Source of the DNA: Acytostelium subglobosum LB1
Lineage: Eukaryota; Evosea; Eumycetozoa; Acytosteliales; Acytosteliaceae
Assembly (NCBI RefSeq): GCF_000787575.1
Contig: NW_012236510.1
Location: 62,001 to 126,000, forward strand
Direction: 5' to 3'
Length of the DNA stretch: 64,000 nt
Part shown: positions 12,706 to 25,575 of the stretch, piece by piece
How the letters are laid out: each line of letters starts with the position of its first letter
Numbering within the stretch: the first letter of the stretch is position 1
The notes under the pieces: generated by a model
What the model was told of the DNA's origin: nothing
Seen by the model: only the letters and a program-made list of their open reading frames with translations
Database searches by the model: none
Position numbers and translations under genes: made by a program

Positions 12706-13015
12706 TTACTTCTTCTGGTTGGCAACAAGGTCTGGCATCTGAAGGTTGACTGTGATGTGGTAGTTTGGTGTGTCGTCAACAAGTAAGTATATTATTATCA
12801 TCAATGATAGTATGTAGATGATGATATGATTGACTATACATACTGGTGTTGGCCTCCTTTCCGTTGTGGTAGGTGGTGAAAGTTGATTGCATAGCCTCTC
12901 TGGTCTTGGCAGAGGTTCTGAATGGCTCCTTCAAGCAGTTGCGGAGGTGTGAGCCCGAGATGTTAATGTACTCAAGGTATGAAAGTCCTGCGAATCTCCA
13001 GTATTGTCCTGCCAT
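12706..13015 (-). CDS. atp5E: Mitochondrial ATP synthase epsilon subunit
   Basis: Small subunit of the F1 central stalk. The first exon (13015-12844) encodes MAGQYWRFAGLSYLEY, the family signature (compare YWRxAGLSYxxY), followed by RNCLKEPFR and FTTYHNGKEANT, which aligns with the fungal ending YTQYKNG. A probable second exon near 12770-12706 reads TPNYHITVNLQMPDLVANQ and ends with KK and a stop, in codon usage like its neighbours. The donor GTATGT at 12843 is good, but no AG acceptor exists in front of the second exon in this strand, so the join is unresolved. If unspliced, the reading frame would end after 79 residues. The N-terminal identification is firm, the C-terminus is not. The gene is divergent from EMC1, about 275 nt away. 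Confidence 0.8.
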
Positions 13016-13290
13016 TGTATCTGTTTATATAAATATATATGTTTTGTTTGTAAAGTAATGATTGATTGTTGTCGGCTCTCTCTTATTTTTGAGTGTGATC
13101 ACTCTGACTTGACGCGTATCTTGTTCATGTGCTCCTGGGCTGTTTTTCAAAATTAAATCAAAGTCTTGGAGGAAGTTCCATTTCGTTCAAACATGGTGGG
13201 TGATGATCACCAGTCATCAGACTTCTCTCAATTCAAGTTCAACTTGATCTTCAAGTATTACAACACATAAAAAATAACACATACATTAAG

Positions 13291-16200
13291 ATGAAGTTGT
13301 CAAACAATGCTGTTATAGCATCAATATTGTTGATGCTGTTGTGCATTGCAAATCAACATGCATATGCTATATTCGAGGAGCAGATAGGTGTCAGAGACTG
13401 GTATGTCTATCTTATCTCTCTATATCTTATCAAGCATACATACATACTAACATAACCAATCAATGTGATAACAACACAACACAGGAGACTAACAAATATT
13501 GGATTAGTAAAGGCTGCTCATATTGTCAAATCACTAAATCAACCATCTATACTCATTCAATCGACTGTACCTTCAACATTGGAATCAGGTGTCAATACCC
13601 AGGTTCTGAGTTTATTACATTTGGAGACTGGTTCATTGTGTATGTTTGATGTCAGTCTCAAGTTGCTGCCACTAAACTGACTCACCTCAACTACTTATAT
13701 ATAGTATGGAGACAGATCTTACCAGCACAGGAGAGGTCATTGGAGTCTGTGACATTGGACAAGACATCAAACTCATTCATAACAGTGTCTGGTGGCAATG
13801 TGGTTAGGCTGTGGAGCATGGCCAAGGGATCGTTGCTATGGACAAATACCCTGACGAATGAGGATGGTGCCAATGTCCAGTGTACCCAGGCGTCCTTTAG
13901 CGACAAGGACCTTGACGTACACGTTATTTGTCAACAGCGTCATTACAAACTATCGCCCAAGACTGGATCGGTACAGACCGTGTCACGACTAAAGGGTGCC
14001 AACAACGACCTGGTGATGCTGTCGTACAACAATGGCAAGCTATACTCTGTGACAAAGAACGACCTGATCGTCAGTGCCGGCGCCATCGAGAGGTCAACCT
14101 CCTTGAACACCAACAATGGCCACGTCAGCTCTAAATTCCTTCTCTCCGATAGTCTGTTGGTATTGTTGAGTACATCTGGCAAGACACATACCCTACACGT
14201 TGGTTCGGTGGCTGGGGAATCAATCAACCTCGTCAGTCACACAGTGTCCACCACGACTGCAGTTGATGATGGTGACGTTGAACTGATATCAACATACAGT
14301 GACAATCGGTTTGCCATCAGAGTGAACAATGTAGTGGAGCTCTATCAACTTGTTGACAATGACAAGGTGATCTCGATCGGATCGTACAATGGTGCAGCGG
14401 CATCATCAACCTCAACCTATGCTCTGTGCTCCGCCGCGGCGACATCAGGAGACAACTATACAATCAACGAACCATCGACCAAGACCACAACAGCCACAAC
14501 ACTCAACGCCAAGTCAAATGGCGAGCCAAGACTATTGTTCGTCAATGATAAGTACTCGGTGGTTGTCACTGCTGATTGGTCTGTCACAGCCTACAAGGGT
14601 GCACAGTTGCTCTGGACCAGAGAGGAGTCATTGGCTGCCATCGTCCAGTCCGAGATACTGGATGCACCGGTCGACGCCTCAACACTGTCACAGTTGGAGT
14701 ATGAGTTTGAGGAGACTGCAAAGGATTCGATGCTCAACCATATCTACCGTCGTTTGGAGACTCAGTTAATGTCCCTGATCCGAAGCGAACCATCGTCGAC
14801 CGCCCAGACCGATGCCGACCGCGATGCAAGGTTCACAGCCACCTGGAACAGAGACGTTGACAAGTTGTTGCTGGTCGCCACAAAGGCTGGCAAGGTATTC
14901 TGTCTGCACACTAGTGAGAGAGGTGCCATCACCTGGTCTCTCTACTATCCAACATCCAGTGTTGGACACTCTATCCAACTGTTTATCACTGGTAGACATC
15001 TCCCAGACTTGGAGGCAGTGGTCGTATACTCTGGCGTGGACAAGAGATCGTTTGTCAGCACAGTCGATATATTGAAGGGCGCAGAGACCTCAAACAAGGC
15101 CTATCAACAGGAAATACTTCACTCCTCTGTCATCCCTTACAGACATCTTTTATCGTTGGACGAGGCCTCTGCCTCCAATGACACGACAAAGGCAGCGCTA
15201 CCCGAGAACCTGTTCATGGCCGTGATCAACTATCCCCAAGGACAACCACCAATGGCCATGGTACGACCATGGACATCGGCCATACGCTCAAACTGGGAGC
15301 TGTTGAAGCACGTCCACTTCTACCTGGCCGACAAGGCCTCAAGCGTGATCAGAGGCTACTCGATCGAGAGCATAGCCGATGGCAAGGGAGGTGGCTTCAA
15401 GACCAACGAGAACTGGGTCGTCAACTTTGGAGCCAGTCAGAGGATCGTCACAATTGCCAGCTCAAATCCCCACGAGGTGATTGGATCGCCCGCCTTTGTC
15501 CTGGGCAATCGTAACCTGTTGCCAAAGTATATCAACAAGAACTTGATATCGGTGGCCTGCATGGACAGCAAGACACAGTTCCTCTCGATCTATCTCATCG
15601 ACTCAGTGTCTGGTGAGATCATCAAGCAATTCGTCAATCGCAATGCTGGTGGCAAGGTATCAATCGTCCACATTGAGAACAGTGTCATCTACTCCTTCTT
15701 TGATGTATCACTACACAAACAAATCATTGCCAGTATCGATATATTTGAAGGTTCAGTCGATTGGAAGAAGTAAGTAGTATACTATTTATCAGGTCACTTT
15801 AGTGGCTCACTCACTCACTCATTCAATCACAATAGGACTGTATTCTCATCATATGATTCGAACCAAGACTTGATCATCCTTCAAAAGACATTCGTTTTCC
15901 CATTCATCATTCAAACACTGTCAGAGTCCATATCAAAGAAGGGTATCACTTCAAAGTTTGTTCTGGTTGGTCTTGCATCTGGACAGATATTACCAATTGA
16001 TAAGTAAGTGATCACTCAACCAATCAGTTCCAATGATGATCATGATCACTTATTAACCTCATACACACATACAATAGGAAATGGATTGATTCAAGAAGAC
16101 CTTACCCATCTGAGGCGTCACCATTTGATCAAGAGGAGGGCCTTATCCCATACTCACCCAATCTCAACTTCCCTCACTTCTTATATATCACGTACAACAC

Positions 16201-16441
16201 TACTATTCCAATGTTACAATCGATATCAACACAGGGAACATTCAAAGAGTCAACATCACTTGTTGTGGCCAATGGCATTGACTTGTTCTGTGCATTGATA
16301 TCACCTTCCAGCGCATACGATGTCCTAACAGAGAGTTTTGATCACTTTGCTCTCATTGGCACCACATTGTTGTTGGCTGGTTTGACCTACATCACATCCA
16401 AGCTCAAGAAGAACAGACTGCTCACAAGGAAATGGAAATAG
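13291..16441 (+). CDS. emc1: ER membrane protein complex subunit 1
   Basis: Largest lumenal subunit of the EMC insertase of the endoplasmic reticulum. Five exons (13291-13400, 13485-13639, 13705-15769, 15836-16003, 16078-16441) encode 953 residues; animal EMC1 is about 990. A signal peptide covers the first about 24 residues, followed by AIFEEQIGVRDW, matching the conserved start of mature EMC1 (YEDQVGKFDW). The long middle exon forms the beta-propeller region. The DUF1620 C-terminus is clear: WIDSRRP, LIPYSPNLNF, SLVVANGIDLF, then a single transmembrane helix near ALIGTTLLLAGLTYI and the basic end KKNRLLTRKWK. Every exon junction keeps phase. Confidence 0.95.
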
Positions 16442-16756
16442 ATCCAATATATATAAATAATTAAATAATAAATAAATATCATTTACCTTTTCATACCCAA
16501 TGAATAATTATTTTTCGAAAAGTTGATATTTACATTCGTCTTTTGTTTGAATGGGGGTTCCAAACACTTTATCTGAACTCAAAGCGGACAAACCAAAAAC
16601 AGAGGTTGGAAGGTCGGTAGTAGGCTGAACTTACTCACAACACTTTCTCAAACACAAGACAGATAATTAGACTGTATCGATAACATACACATAATACATA
16701 CACATACACACATATATTCATACATATATAATCAACAACAATAACAATAATAATCA

Positions 16757-18952
16757 ATGGGAAATGTATTGGAGAAGTCAAGTGGGGACCCAACCAACCA
16801 AGGTAGGCTTCTATCTCTCTCCCTCTATCTCTATCTCTATCTCTGTCCATCCATATGTCTAACTGACTATGAACAACAAACCTTCATAACATAGATGCTT
16901 ATGTATTTTGGTATAACTTAAAGAAGATATTCGAAAGTCCAAACGACTTGATGCATCGCTTTCAACCATTCATGTGTGATCTACAGAGTCAGTCAGCAGA
17001 CAATACTGACCCGGTGAAGAGGATGCAGAGATCATTGTCATCATTGGCACGTCAGCCAGAGGATGCCATCAAGAATATCTTGGCTGCGATTAGGTCCAAG
17101 ATGAAGCTGGTTCCACTAGAGTGCGATCACATCACCCTCAACCTGGACAACCATCACATACCCGAGAAGTTGGTGCTCTGCATCTGTGCCACAATCGTGG
17201 CCAACAACGAGAACTATCACAATCGTCACATGACTACCACACACAAACAGACACCCGTTAGCACGATGCGTCGAAAGAAGATACACTCTGAGTTCGATAC
17301 ACTCATCTCACAGTACTACTTCAACCTGACCAAATTGTCACTCAAGAGGACCGCACTCACACAGCGCAGTCTCGAAGCTTTGTCCCAATCACTGCGCCAC
17401 AACTATTCTATTCAGGAGCTGGACCTTGGTGGCAACGAACTCATGTCGACCGGACTGGCCGTGCTCACGTCTGGTCTGCGCTGGAACAAGTCCGTCACAC
17501 GACTCAACATTAGCGATGTACAGGCCTTTGACGAGGGTGCCTTTATGATTGCCGCCTTCCTCATGACCACCAAGACGCTGCACACAGTGGACCTCTCGTC
17601 CAATCACATCACCGACCGCGGTTTCGAATCGCTTAAGCAGGCCGCCCTCCGAAACACCACCATCACTTCACTATACCTCGAGGACAATATTATAGGACAT
17701 GCCAACATAGCCTCACTCAACTATCTACTCAAGCGAAACGAATGTGTACAGCATGCATTCGAGACAATATTCAATGGCATCAGATTCAACAGAAAGTTCA
17801 AGAGTCGACTGGACAACATGAGAAGAGGAACACAATCAAGAGCGAGTGCAATAGTCAACGCCACACCTGGTGGAGGAGGTAGTAACACTACTGGTACTAC
17901 CACCACTGGTACACCAATGCCACAAGATGGCAGTCAACCAACATTTAGAGTATGTCTCTGTGTGACTCGAAGGTTCATGACCCTTGAACTAACATCCATC
18001 CAATATCTGATTAGTTTACATCAATCAAGAAGCCTCCACCAGAGCAAACACTAAGCAATAGGTATATTGTGGGAATCAGCGAGACGATTGGAAAGCGTCA
18101 GACAATGGAGGACAGGATGGTGGCATATGGACGATACAGAGGAATGGATAACTGCGAGTTATATTGTGTGTTTGATGGACATGGTGGAAAGACAGCATCG
18201 GACTTTGCCGCCGACAATATATACAGAATATTTGGAGAGTATCTAGAGTCAACTCAATCACCTGACAAGTCATTCCAACTGTCATACCAATCGATTCACA
18301 ATCAAATATCAGCATGGCCATTCATTGGAACAACAGCGGTATGTTTGATTGATTAATCGAATGAGTGAGCCCTTGACTTACACAAGCACATCACCATTAT
18401 CATTTTTAGGTATCTGTTTATATCAAGGACAATCATATGTGTGTGGCTAATGTTGGAGACTCAAGAGTTGTGATGGGATCACTAAACTCAAACAATAAGA
18501 TTGTTACAGATCGATTGACGTTTGATCATAGACCAGTGGAGGAATCAGAGCGAATGCGTATTATGAACTCTGGAGGCAACGTACTCAATGGACGTGTTAA
18601 TGGAATGTTGGCGGTATCCAGAGCTCTAGGTGATTCATTCCTCAATCCCTATGTCACATGCGAACCACACCTCAGGAATCTGATACTTAGCGACAAGAAC
18701 TTATTCCTGATACTCGCTTGCGATGGTGTATGGGACATGGTAAGTACAACCTCAACCTCTCTGTGTATATGTGTATGAATAAGACTAACTAATACTCATT
18801 CAACCTAATAGGTATCTGATGAGGAGGCAGTGGAATTAGTTTATAAGAATCTGGCTGATCCAACAAAGGCCAGTCAGAAACTGAGGGATCTTGCCTATGA
18901 GCAAGGGAGCACGGACAACATCAGTGTGATGGTTGTAAAGTTGAGTCAATAA
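16757..18952 (+). CDS. LRR-containing PP2C-family protein phosphatase
   Basis: Mg/Mn-dependent Ser/Thr phosphatase. Exons 16757-16802, 16895-17949, 18015-18338, 18410-18739 and 18812-18952 give 631 residues. It starts MGNVLEKSS, a plausible N-myristoylation site, which would place it at membranes. Ribonuclease-inhibitor-like leucine-rich repeats lie near residues 145-290 (SIQELDLGGNEL, LHTVDLSSNHITDRG, TSLYLEDN). The PP2C domain (about 383-631) has all metal-binding motifs: TMEDR, YCVFDGHGG, VANVGDSR, AVSRALGDS, LACDGVWDM and GSTDNISVMVV. It should therefore be active. The linker is Gly/Thr-rich. The LRR plus PP2C layout recalls PHLPP and yeast adenylate cyclase, but there is no cyclase or PH domain here. 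Confidence 0.9.
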
Positions 18953-19172
18953 TGATATCAATGTACATTTATAAACTTATATTATATTATATATTATTAT
19001 TTATCCATCCAACCAACATCGATAGTGAAGGGTCGTCACGAACTTCAAAAATAATATAAACAAGTGTGTGGGAAGCTTGTTTGAAACAACCCAACCTTCA
19101 TTATCATTATCACCACTTCTTCAACAACAACATTACAACTTAGTATTATCTCTTTAACAAATATAAAGAGGA

Positions 19173-19583
19173 ATGATTGTCAATAACAATCATCATAGTA
19201 GTAGTAGTAGTAACAACAGAGGTAATGTTGTTGGTGGAGGTGGAGGTGGTGTTCCAATCAAACAAATATCATCACCACCTCTCTACAGTATGCTAAGTAG
19301 CAATAATAATATCAGTGGTGTCGGTGTTGGTGGAGGAGGAGTCAATAGACATCAGTTCAGTGTCAACAAACCTGATAGTTTATTCAATCAACAACAGCAA
19401 CAACATAATAACTATAAGCCACTTAATCAATATAATGAGCCAAACAACAATAACATCAACAACAACAACAACAACAATGTACATAGTAATCATAATGGAC
19501 ATATGAGTTCAACAGGTGACTACAACAATAGACCATCATCAATGTCATCGTACATGTCTAGACAGAACCCCATTCAACAACAG

Positions 19584-19621
<38 letters not shown>

Positions 19622-21649
19622 GAAGGATTGGAGATACCTTTTGAATGGACATGACATTGTACAGTTGATCAAGGACAACGAAGCAAAGACACTTCTCACT
19701 TTGGCAGAGTCGGCATCTCAACTGCTCAACATCGATTTGGACTCCAAACTACGTGGTCGTCTCGACTCTGACACTGTGAAGCTACTGCGACTCTTTCAAT
19801 TCACATCCACCTATCTCATGTCATTGTCCGATCGCGACGTGAGACCAGCCGAGGCATACTCTCATACGTTCCTCTCGAATCTACAGCATCTGAAGCAGCG
19901 CAACCTCAAGATGGCACAGGACATTGACGATGTAATGTCTGCACTGCCCACACCTCAGGACCAGCACACATTTGATCCGTGGAAGTCATTCGAGGCTCGC
20001 TACCGGAGGAAGATGGAGGAGATGGAGGAGGCACACATTGACAACTCAAAGTGGATGAACGATCAGATGAAATCACTGATACGTGGAAAGAAGCAGGCTG
20101 GTATCGATCAATCACACACACCAGCGAATGTCCCGCCACCATCATCAGTATCAGGCTACGGCAACAGTCTACATCATCTTCACAATATTCATCAGAGTGG
20201 CAATCATAACATGGACGATGACATTCGAGTCAGGAACAACAACAGTCAATACGACATTAACAACAACAATGCATCAATGATGAAGCAACATTTGACACAA
20301 CAACAACAACCATCACTATCATCGACTAAACTCCGCGAATTGATCAAGGATGAGTTATATCCCTACGTTGATCCCATCTCATCATCAATTACATCGGTGC
20401 AGCAAGACATAAATTTTGTTAGAGACGAGGTCCTTAAAATAGTCCAAGCTGGAAAGAATGCTGAGAAAGAGAAGAAGAAGACAGTACAGTTGCACAAGAA
20501 GATCGAGTCATGTAAGTACTGCTCATTAAGATCACAGTCACCTCAATATGTTCCTAATCATCAATCAATCCAAATAGTGAAGGAAAGGTTCGATAAACTG
20601 GAGAGCATTCTGTTGAACCTGCCAAACTTGACTGAGGAGGAAGTCATTTCCGACTCGAGACCAAATGAGCGCATCACAACTCCACCATCTAGGTCACCTC
20701 AATGTATGTCATCCTGCTCCCCAACCAACATCAATCATCCTAACACTCATACATTGTCCTAGACTTGTCGTTGATCAATCGACCCTACAAACTACTATGT
20801 TACTTCAAGCATTCAAACGAGAAGATTGAGAAGGAACGTGAGGCTATCGCTAGCCAATTGAATGACATGCTTAATCAAAAGGGCGTTGTGCAAACCGGCT
20901 TGACCAAGGCAGAGCTGGCAGACCTCATGTCTGAGCTGGAGATGGAGCGCCAAACTGACAACAACTATGACGAACAGGCAGAGATGCGAGCACACCTCGA
21001 ATCGGTCATTGATGATGTCATCGCACAGCAACTGTACACAACCTTTGTCGATCCGACTCAGTCGGAGCCACCAACCAACCAACTGCATCACTCTACGCCA
21101 TTGATCAAACAGCAGTCTAGTGACATGCTCTCTGGAAGCAGCCATCTCCTGATGGGATACAACAACAGTAGTAGTCTGACACGTATGCCAAAGAGCAACA
21201 ACAGCACACCCAACATTGCGATGGGACGACAGAGCCCTCCACCACAGCAACGCGGCTCACCAGACAACCTTGACCTTTCCAGCGAGGACAGCGACAAACG
21301 ACATATCTCTTACATTCATTCTCGAGGTGGTGGTGGAGATGGCGGTGTAGACATGGGTAGACGTGGATCAACCAACAGTAACAGCAACATCAACAACAAC
21401 ATCCTCAACGACCTTGTTATGGAAGACCAAATCATCCAGAAGTACCTGGAGAACGTCAAGCAAGAAAACAATCAGCAGGATGCATCGAGCATTGGAGAGG
21501 ACAACAGTGAGGTTGAGTCTAATAGTAGTGGCAACGACACGCATAGCAAAAGCAAGTCACATCACAGACACGATATTGCCAAATCATCAGACGACGACAA
21601 TGATGATGAAGAAGAAGAAGAGGATGACGACGATGTTGTACTTAGATAG
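19173..21649 (+). CDS. Low-complexity coiled-coil protein with possible DZIP1-like domain
   Basis: Three exons (19173-20511, 20578-20703, 20763-21649) give 783 residues. The first about 150 residues are Asn/Gln/Gly-rich. A helical domain follows near 150-260: DWRYLLNGHDIVQLIKDNEA, then LRGRLDSDTVKLLRLFQF and TYLMSL. The pattern DWR...D...L...KLLRL.Q...YL resembles the N-terminal domain of DZIP1 proteins, but the zinc finger that follows in DZIP1 is not seen. More coiled-coil segments lie around 395-450 and 510-580. The protein ends in a long Ser/Asn-rich part with an acidic run of Glu and Asp just before VVLR. It may be a centrosomal or cytoskeletal scaffold; that is inference from a weak match. 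Confidence 0.6.
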
Positions 21650-21895
21650 TTGTTACCCAATAAACGATGGGGTGGTGCCAAGTAGGTAGATAGATACCCT
21701 CAGCAGTACTTGTATTAAATCATGATTCGGAGGATGGGTAGCCATTATTTGCAAAGGTATTCCGATGGTCCAATCAATCCTTTGGTATTTAGCCATGTCC
21801 ATTGAACATGAAAGTGACTGTCTACATCCAAATGATGTTGATGATGATGGATGGTAATGTGGTCGACCTTAGTCGAGGCACTCGACCTACAACAC

Positions 21896-22602
21896 TTAGT
21901 CCTTGCCATTTTCCTCTTTGGACTCTTCATCGCCATCCTGTTCATCTTCATCATCACTGTCATAAGCAAACAGTGATGCAACAACAGGCACTGTCTTGGG
22001 CTTCTTGTTTGAATCATCATCTTTCTGATCATTATCCTCTGTAGTAGTTCGTTTGTTGTTGTTCTGTTGTTGCTTCGTAGCGAGCGTTGTAGTTGGTATG
22101 AGTTTAACATTGACCAATCTCTTCTTTGGTTCCGCCAATAGCACAGGAGGTTCATCAATTAATGTTGTAATTGGTAATTGATCGACTATACTGCCACTGA
22201 CACCACCACTACCATTACCAACAGTCTTGATTACCAAAGTAGCTTGCTCCCTCTTAAAGAGCCGCAGTTCTCTGTCAATCTCCTCTTGTTCCCTTCTCTT
22301 TGCTTCAATCTCTTCATGCTCTCTTTCTTGATAATATTGTATATCATCTTCATTCAATCCTTCAGATGCCTCTGTACATGATATGATTATCATTAGTACA
22401 TGTGATTGATCATTGTTGTTGTTATGTGACACATACTATCTTTATGTTTCTCATTCCACTCATCATCTCTCTTTGCCTTTTGTTCTTGTAGCCTCTCGTA
22501 TAGACTTCTTGGATCATACTCTACATCCTTCTTTGGAGCACCACCTTGCTCCTCTATCTCCTTCTCACTAATGAACCTGCTGTTGAACGTCGTTGATGAC
22601 AT
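21896..22602 (-). CDS. fam192A: FAM192A/PIP30-family protein
   Basis: Homologue of the PA28-gamma-interacting protein PIP30 (NIP30 domain), a nuclear regulator of the proteasome activator in animals. Exons 22602-22437 and 22371-21896 give 213 residues. The NIP30 signature is at the N-terminus: SRFISEKEIEEQ, then VEYDPRSLYERLQEQKAKRD and EWNEKHK, followed across the intron by GLNEDDIQYYQEREHEEIEA. The C-terminal half is disordered, with Asn/Gln and acidic runs (YDSDDEDEQDGDEESKEE). The start is the ATG at 22602, since the only upstream candidate in frame is a TTG. It is divergent from API5, whose ATG lies 245 nt away, so the two may share a promoter region. Confidence 0.88.
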
Positions 22603-22846
22603 CGTTGTCAATCATATCATATCATATCATTCAAGTGTCAGGAATTGAATTATGAAGTTGAGTTGAGGGCTCGTCACCTGACACCCTTCAAGCCCACCCC
22701 TTCACTTCAAGAGAGTTCACGAATGAACCCAGAAACCAACTTCATGTCACTTTATCAACACTCCTCACCCCTTCACAAAACATAACTCTATTCTTCAACT
22801 TCAAACAAATACTACTTTATATATATACTTGATTATAACCTTAAAC

Positions 22847-24742
22847 ATGGATACCAAGACACCTTCAGACGCTATCAACACTATGTATGAGATTGCTCAT
22901 AAGTTGGACGCAAATCAACTGGCATTCGACGGTGATCAAGCTCTATACTCTCAGGTTCTACAGCTGTCAAAGGTGTCAAAGCAGACCAAGCAACTGTCTA
23001 GTCAGTTCCTGTCAAAGTACTTTAAGCGATTCCCAACGCTTCAGGGACAGGCACTTGAATCATTGATCGACCTGATCGAGGAGGATGACATCCCCATCAG
23101 AATCAACGCTATCAAGGCCTTCCCTTCCATCTGTCGTGACAACCCTGACTACATTGCTAAATTGGTCGATATCCTCGGTCAACTTCTCAACACTGGTATG
23201 ATATTCATTCATTGATTCTATTCAATCAATCAATCAATCAATCAACATTGCTAACAAACATGGATGATCATCATCTTCTCAGACTCCCCGATCGAGTACG
23301 AGACAGTAAAGAACTCACTGATGGAGCTATACAAGCTTGACTCGGCAACAACACTCAACTCTGTGCTGTTATTCTTAGAGTCATATAGTAGTCAGAAGGA
23401 CTTTATGCTAAAGTTCCTCAAGGAACGTATGCTCCCATTGATCAAAGTGGACTTTGGCAAGAAGACTGTTGAGGAGAAGACATTCTTCAGAGAGAGGATG
23501 CTCAAGCTGATTACAGCCACGACTGACAAAGACTGTGACATACTATTTGAGCTCTTTGAATCATTCCCTGGTACCCAACTCAAGGATGTCGTCGTCTATC
23601 TTGACACAATACTGCCAGTCTTCCAAACACAAAAGGTATTGATCGATCTGTTCTGCAACATACACGATCATCATCATCACACGAGACTAACAACAACAAT
23701 GATAACATATAGATTGCAGACATCAAGAAGAGATTGTATTATTTAATAAGACTGATGATTAGAAAGTCATCAAAGGTAAACGAACCAACCAACTGCAAGA
23801 TATATGAGTATTACTCAAAGACGATATTCCCATCGTTTGGAGAGCTGGATGAGGCCGACAAGATCGAGTTCCTCACTCTCTTTGCACAGATATCCCGAAT
23901 CTGCAATGCTACCGATGCTCCAGCCCTGTTTGAGATCGTATTCAATAAGATCATGGTATGTTTCCCCTGCTCCTCTGTGGTCAAGTCACATCTTCTAATG
24001 CCCTATCGATCAATAGGAGTTTATACCAAAACCAGTGCCAGCAGACTATGACTTTAAGCTGAATATCTTGGAGGCATTGCTGTACTCATTCTCCTATCTT
24101 GGTGCCAAGACACCTGCACTACTCAGGAAGCACTGTGCATATATCACCAACACTGGTCAACCAAGTGACATGGCTGTCGAGTTGGTACCGGCAAACTTTG
24201 ACAACTTTGTCTCGAGACTGCGATCGGTCAATGAGAAGGTCGGTGCCCTCGAGTCCAAGCTCAAGAAGGCTCGTGAGGTACTGCCAAAGACAGACCCACA
24301 GTTGGCCACAATCGAGAAGACATACATTACGACACAGAATCTACTGACCCTGGTCAGGAACCTCTCCAAGAACCCACCAGTTCTTCAACCTTCAATGAAC
24401 CTATCGTTCAGTGTGGTCAAGATAGACAAGCCAAACAAGCCACACAAGCAACAGCAGCAGCATGTCCAGCAGCAACATGTCCAGCAACCAAGACAACCAC
24501 CACAACAAAAGGCACAAGTCCAGGTGGCCGCTGATCAGCAAAACAAGGGAGGCAAGGCACAGAGTGATGACACCAAGAAGAACAGGTACTCACCGTACGT
24601 GCCACCTAGCATGAGGAGTGGCGGAGGAGCACGCAAGAGACAACTTGATGAAGAAGCAGACGATGGTGTTGTTCTACAGCTCTCATCCAACAAGACAAAG
24701 AAGTTGTCCAAGTTCAAAGGAAGAGGAAACAAGAACTTCTAA
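22847..24742 (+). CDS. api5: Apoptosis inhibitor 5 (API5) homologue
   Basis: Nuclear HEAT/ARM-repeat scaffold of the API5/AAC-11 family. Four exons (22847-23195, 23283-23635, 23713-23955, 24017-24742) give 556 residues. The helical repeats are visible throughout: LSSQFLSKYFKRFPTLQGQA, DDIPIRINAIKAFPSIC, TFFRERMLKLI and NILEALLYSFSYLGAKTPAL. A heptad-like stretch (LESKLKKAREVLP) follows and then a Gln/Lys-rich, basic tail with a likely nuclear localisation sequence (ARKRQLDEEAD) and a final KKLSKFKGRG. The donor of exon 2 was set at 23636 because this keeps phase and gives QKIADIKKRLYYLIRLMIRK; reading through instead adds a His-rich stretch. Confidence 0.92.
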
Positions 24743-24795
24743 GACAACATCATGATGTCTGATACATTCTCCTTCATCTCAATACAACTCAATCA

Positions 24796-25249
24796 CTAGT
24801 TATAAAGGTTGTTTGTTTCCTTCTGTCCATTACCTGATAGATTGTGGATCGACTCGATTCTTTCACGGTTGATCAATGAATGATCCAAGTTGACATCATC
24901 GACACATTGATGATCCATGTAGTCAGTTACGAATTCTTTGAGGCTCTTCACACGCTTGTCAAACCTAAAAAGGCAAGTTCACACCGACACAAACCCACAC
25001 CAATATCCAATAATTCAATTGGAAACTATAGTTTTGTAGTTTTATAGTTTTATAGTTTTATAGATTACACTGCACAGTCCACCCCACTCTCTAGTGTGCC
25101 GTTGAAACTCATCAGATTTTGTTGTTTGTTGTTTGTTGCTTGTTGTCAAATGAACAATTAGCCTCTTACTTGAGCCAGTCTGTTCACACACAAATCTCTT
25201 GGAAGGCCTACCAATTAGATTGCAATAGTTCCAAGACGACACCTTTCAT
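24796..25249 (-). CDS. Possible small two-exon gene, unrecognised
   Basis: On the minus strand a short exon (25249-25212, MKGVVLELLQSN) with a GTAGG donor joins in correct phase to an exon at 24964-24796 that follows a TTTTTAG acceptor. The result is 68 residues, with a charged, helical-looking core (FDKRVKSLKEFVTDYMDHQ, then INRERIESIHNL). Codon usage in the second exon resembles real genes, whereas the surroundings are AT-rich. The intron would be about 250 nt, unusually long for this window, so a further exon may hide inside it. The family is unknown. The second exon is more credible than the first. Confidence 0.4.
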
Positions 25250-25575
25250 TCGTCGTTGTTATTCTTCATTCAAGCATTGCATCATTATCACTATCAATTT
25301 ATAATAATAATAATATAAATATAATTTAACTTTATTATATTTGTAACAATACACTATATCAAATTCTTATTACTACTACTATTACTAAGATAAACAAATA
25401 TTAATACAAATAATATTTAAACCCAGGTATTACTAAATAGAATTTAATTGTAAGAATCAAATGTAATGAGATGACGACACAATGTTGTTGAACTCTTCAA
25501 ATAATTGGAAACACCAAATATGGACAAGATGTAGATAATACAACAAATATACTAACACCATCACATGATGGATGG
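25250..25575. other. AT-rich promoter region of the F-box/kelch gene
   Basis: About 325 nt, mostly A and T, with TAATAATAATAATATAAATATAA near 25302-25324. No ORF or RNA gene is seen. It separates the divergent small minus-strand gene from the F-box/kelch gene and probably contains both promoters. Confidence 0.5.

Noticed and set aside
12720-12783. Plus-strand exon ending in a perfect GTAAGTAT donor
   Set aside because: No plausible downstream exon, and the opposite strand encodes the ATP synthase epsilon tail; recorded as a finding about the missing acceptor instead.
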